This document shows, one piece after another, positions 61,406 to 64,000 of a stretch of 64,000 bases of DNA. The stretch is from NCBI GenBank assembly GCA_963677475.2, contig CAXXQD010000018.1, positions 186,001-250,000 of the forward strand, written 5' to 3'. Source of the DNA: JABMQB01 sp963677475 (lineage in GTDB: Bacteria > Bacteroidota > Bacteroidia > Bacteroidales > Prolixibacteraceae). The notes under the pieces were generated by a model. That model saw only the letters and a list, made by a program, of their open reading frames with translations. It had not been told where the DNA came from and did no database searches. How positions within the stretch are numbered: position 1 is the stretch's first letter; each line of letters starts with the position of its first letter. The position numbers were made by a program, and so were the translations under genes.

Positions 61406-62056
61406 ATGAAAAAAGTAACTTTCAAAAAAAGATTGCTAAATCTAAGTTTAATCACCCTTTTATTTTTTGCAGGATTGGGAATGTCAAATGCCCAGGAGGC
61501 ATATTTAGGGGAAATAAGAATGTTTGCAGGAAACTTTGCCCCGCGAGGTTGGGCTTTATGCGAAGGGCAATTGTTGCCGATTAGCCAAAATACGGCGTTG
61601 TTTTCCTTATTAGGAACCATGTATGGTGGCGATGGGCGTACTACCTTTGCTTTGCCAGACCTAAGAGGGCGTAATGCTATTGGTGCAGGTCATGGACCGG
61701 GGCTGTCAGATAGGAGGCAGGGACCTGGTGCTGGTGCAGAATACAATGTATTAACCGTGTATAATATGCCAAGCCATTCACATAGTGTTGCTGTTACAAC
61801 TAAAGTATCAAGTGCCGTTGGTACAACACCTGATCCAACGGGCGCTTACCTTGCAAAAGCGGAAACAGCTCTTGCCCGTGATGATAAAAAGGCTACAAAT
61901 GTATATTCTACTGCAAATAATACATCCTTGGCATCAAATGCTGTTGGAGTAACACTTGGAAATACCGGAGGTAATCAACAGGTAAATAACATGGCCCCAT
62001 ACACAGTTATACGATATATAATTTGTATGCAAGGAATATTCCCTTCAAGGAATTAA
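61406..62056 (+). CDS. Phage-tail-collar domain protein (microcystin-dependent-protein family)
   Basis: 216 residues with a signal peptide (ending GLGMSNAQ). The body EAYLGEIRMFAGNFAPRGWA, CEGQLLPISQNTALFSLLG, YGGDGRTTFALPDLRGR and the collar-type NMPSHSHSV stretch match the tail-collar/MdpB family. In Bacteroidota such proteins are exported and not part of a prophage; no phage genes are here. Function unclear. It is followed by a strong terminator. The 5-amino-acid FPSRN tail and the trailing CMQGIFP block are typical. Confidence 0.87.
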   Translation: MKKVTFKKRLLNLSLITLLFFAGLGMSNAQEAYLGEIRMFAGNFAPRGWALCEGQLLPISQNTALFSLLGTMYGGDGRTTFALPDLRGRNAIGAGHGPGLSDRRQGPGAGAEYNVLTVYNMPSHSHSVAVTTKVSSAVGTTPDPTGAYLAKAETALARDDKKATNVYSTANNTSLASNAVGVTLGNTGGNQQVNNMAPYTVIRYIICMQGIFPSRN

Positions 62057-62070
62057 GTTTAAAATAGTGT

Positions 62071-62112
62071 AAGCTTTATGAAGCCAGGGGTAATCCTGGC
62101 TTCAGCTTTTTT
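62071..62112 (+). terminator. Rho-independent terminator after the tail-collar gene
   Basis: GAAGCCAGG pairs with CCTGGCTTC (9 bp) around GGTAAT, extended by AAGCT/AGCTT arms and followed by a run of T. Confidence 0.85.
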
Positions 62113-62152
62113 CATTTTTCAATTTTATTCATTTCTAATATTCTTCCAAATC

Positions 62153-64000
62153 ATGATTAATTCAAATTGTTTTAAAGGATTACTTCTTATCTTTTTGAGT
62201 GTATCTTATATTGGTTCTGTTTTCTCACAAACAACTATTGATTTTGAAAGTACAGGCTATAGTGACAATGAAAATTTGACAAGCGTAGTTACAATCGATG
62301 GCTTTACATTTTCAATTCATGGAGGAACAGATCCATCTGATCCTGCTGGTACTGGAGATGATATCATTTTTGATGCATCAATTCAAAATGGAACCAGTGG
62401 TTTAAAAGATGATAATGTTGATGTTGGTGGTGTTAGGATGTGGATAATAAAAACGTCTGATGGCAGTGAATTCCAGTTAATAAGTCTTTATTTGCAGGAA
62501 GGAGGGGTAGGTGCTTCAACGGAAGGTACTATTACGGCATATAAAGATGGTAGCCAGGTTGGAACACCTGTAACTATTAATTTTGATGGATCTACTAATT
62601 ATTCTGCTAACAGTGATTTTTCTGATATTGATGAGATTAGGATTATTGCTACGGATATTTTCTTTCATGTTGATAACCTTGTTTATGGATCTAATTCAGC
62701 CCCGGTAATAAGTAACTTGAATGGAGATTCATACACATATTATGAAGGGGATGGACAAACAAATATTGATCAGGGAACTGCATTGACCATTACCGATGCT
62801 GATAGTCCAAGTGATTTGGGTGGAGGTAACTTAACTGTTACAATTAGTTCAGGGGAGGATGCTGCAGAAGATGTCCTTTCTTTAAACACATCAGGTTCTG
62901 TTTCTCTTGCTGGTTCAACTGCAGGGAGCAATGTATCTGTTTCCGGAACAGTGGTGGGTACATTGGCAAATAATATTTCTGCAGGGAACGACTTGGTGGT
63001 CAACTTAAATTCGAATTCAACAATATCAAATATGCAGACCCTTGCCAGGGAAATTACCTATGAGGATACAGACACCAATGAACCGACAACCGGGGCAAGA
63101 AATGTAAGGGTAACCGTAAATGATGGAGATGGTGGAACTTCATCAAATAACGATGTAACCATTACTGTAGCCGGAGTAAACGATGAGCCTACCTTAACAG
63201 CATCCGGTACTGATCCAACTTACACCGATGGCCTACCTGCCCAGGTATTGTATTCCAGCGCGAATACTTCAGCGATCGAATCGTTACAAAACCTTGATAC
63301 ATTGATTCTAAGAATTACCAATGTAAATGATGGTTCGAATGAAATATTATCGATCGATGGTACCGATGTGGAACTGACCGATTCTAATTCTGAAACCACT
63401 TCTACAAATTCAATGACTGCATCGGTTTCATTATCCGGAACAACAGCAACTGTTACAATATTTAAAGCTGGGGGGATTACGGTTTCAACGATGAACACCC
63501 TTATTAATACCCTTGCCTATAAAAACACTTCAAGTTCACCAAATACAAGCAGCCGGGTTGTTACAATTATCTCTTTGAGCGATACAGGAAGCTCGACCGG
63601 GTCAAATGACAGCTTAAACGATGGATTATCCATTGTTTCAACAGTAACCATTACAGTTGTTTCACCACCATCCACGCAAGCTAGTACTTTGGTATTCTCA
63701 AATGTTGGTGCCACACAAATAAATTTAAGTTGGACAAATGGGAATGGTGCTAAACGTACTGTTTTTATTGCTAAACAGGCTTCGGGTACTGCATCTCCTA
63801 TCGATAAAACAACCTATGTTGCAAATGCATTTTTCAGGGATGGTGACCAAATTGGCACATCAGGCTGGTATTGTATTTATAATGGTACCGGCACTTCGGT
63901 AACTGCAGAAGGCTTAATGCCTGACAGTACCTACAGGATTATGGTTTGCGAATACAATGGTGATCCGTTAACCGAAAAATATATGACTTCGGGTGCAAGT
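62153..64000 (+). CDS. Secreted cadherin-like/FN3 adhesin-type protein (3' truncated by window edge)
   Basis: The frame opens at the ATG at 62153 and runs without a stop to the last base (616 codons), so the gene continues beyond the window. A signal peptide (ending SVFSQ) is followed by a beta-rich N-domain (about 25-185). Cadherin/VCBS-like repeats follow, with DADSPSDLGGGNLTVTISSG, a DxDxNEPTTGARNVRVTVNDG stretch and AGVNDEPTLTA. An FN3-like module near the end starts LVFSNVGATQINLSWTNG. All are extracellular adhesion-type domains. A T9SS signal would be expected past the edge. The gene is on the same strand as the tail-collar gene but behind its terminator. Confidence 0.75.
   Translation, partial: MINSNCFKGLLLIFLSVSYIGSVFSQTTIDFESTGYSDNENLTSVVTIDGFTFSIHGGTDPSDPAGTGDDIIFDASIQNGTSGLKDDNVDVGGVRMWIIKTSDGSEFQLISLYLQEGGVGASTEGTITAYKDGSQVGTPVTINFDGSTNYSANSDFSDIDEIRIIATDIFFHVDNLVYGSNSAPVISNLNGDSYTYYEGDGQTNIDQGTALTITDADSPSDLGGGNLTVTISSGEDAAEDVLSLNTSGSVSLAGSTAGSNVSVSGTVVGTLANNISAGNDLVVNLNSNSTISNMQTLAREITYEDTDTNEPTTGARNVRVTVNDGDGGTSSNNDVTITVAGVNDEPTLTASGTDPTYTDGLPAQVLYSSANTSAIESLQNLDTLILRITNVNDGSNEILSIDGTDVELTDSNSETTSTNSMTASVSLSGTTATVTIFKAGGITVSTMNTLINTLAYKNTSSSPNTSSRVVTIISLSDTGSSTGSNDSLNDGLSIVSTVTITVVSPPSTQASTLVFSNVGATQINLSWTNGNGAKRTVFIAKQASGTASPIDKTTYVANAFFRDGDQIGTSGWYCIYNGTGTSVTAEGLMPDSTYRIMVCEYNGDPLTEKYMTSGAS

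Noticed and set aside
61406..62056. Prophage remnant
   Set aside because: The tail-collar-type protein has a signal peptide and its neighbours are secreted Bacteroidota proteins; no other phage gene is present.

Overview
The window reads as a chromosomal segment of a Bacteroidota bacterium, probably a free-living or marine polysaccharide degrader of the Bacteroidia. Supporting evidence: type IX secretion (T9SS) C-terminal sorting domains on a pectate lyase and a 1568-residue surface protein, the bamA-skp-skp gene order, OstA-like, DUF4252, DUF5063 and DUF2795 proteins, and Bacteroidota-style -7 boxes (TAnnTTTG). The genus-level placement is inference. I saw no rRNA, tRNA or CRISPR array. Both window ends cut through genes: bamA at the left and a secreted adhesin-like gene at the right.

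Left part (1-20.4 kb). Outer-membrane biogenesis comes first (bamA end, two Skp/OmpH chaperones, a terminator, murI). It is followed by minus-strand housekeeping genes: a RhlE-type helicase, an overlapping mnmH-selD selenium pair and a U32 peptidase/rRNA hydroxylase-like gene. Then come a T9SS pectate lyase, a membrane spermidine-synthase-like protein, nudC, a MarR-controlled flavodoxin-ferredoxin gene with two visible palindromic operators, a glyoxalase/GyrI-like pair, a GH95 fucosidase and a serine hydrolase lipoprotein.

Accessory region (20.4-28.8 kb). This part is visibly more AT-rich and is bounded by palindromic or hairpin elements. It holds two compact minus-strand gene sets. The first (26274 to 21839) is a five-gene overlapping or near-abutting operon: a HARE-HTH/Nudix/P-loop-kinase fusion, a SAM methyltransferase, a SIR2-family protein, a divergent HAM1/ITPase-like protein and a Dam-type adenine methylase. 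The second (28078 to 26608) is a two-gene unit: a two-TM plus beta-domain protein resembling the CBASS effector Cap15, overlapping an SDR whose catalytic Tyr is Phe. Both look like defence or nucleotide-conflict systems. I know of no named system with either composition, and they are the best candidates for something undescribed. A 114-bp tandem repeat array with heptanucleotide repeats lies between this region and recG.

Middle part (28.8-47.1 kb). Housekeeping again: recG, an ABC ATPase, a cobalamin adenosyltransferase, and a long minus-strand cell-envelope cluster (guaB, three parvulin/SurA-like proteins, a MoxR ATPase, an OstA-like protein). recQ, DUF5063, a 3'-5' exonuclease, an RlmI-like methyltransferase and an APS/PAPS reductase follow on the plus strand.

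Right part (47.1-64 kb). An S9 peptidase and two small exported proteins precede three tandem LytS-type histidine kinases and one LytTR regulator. The third kinase has lost its phospho-acceptor His and is probably a pseudokinase. A pair of direct repeats 21 bp apart, upstream of the first kinase, fits a LytTR operator. The window ends with a giant T9SS surface protein with three repeated modules, a phage-tail-collar-like exported protein and a truncated cadherin/FN3-like secreted protein.
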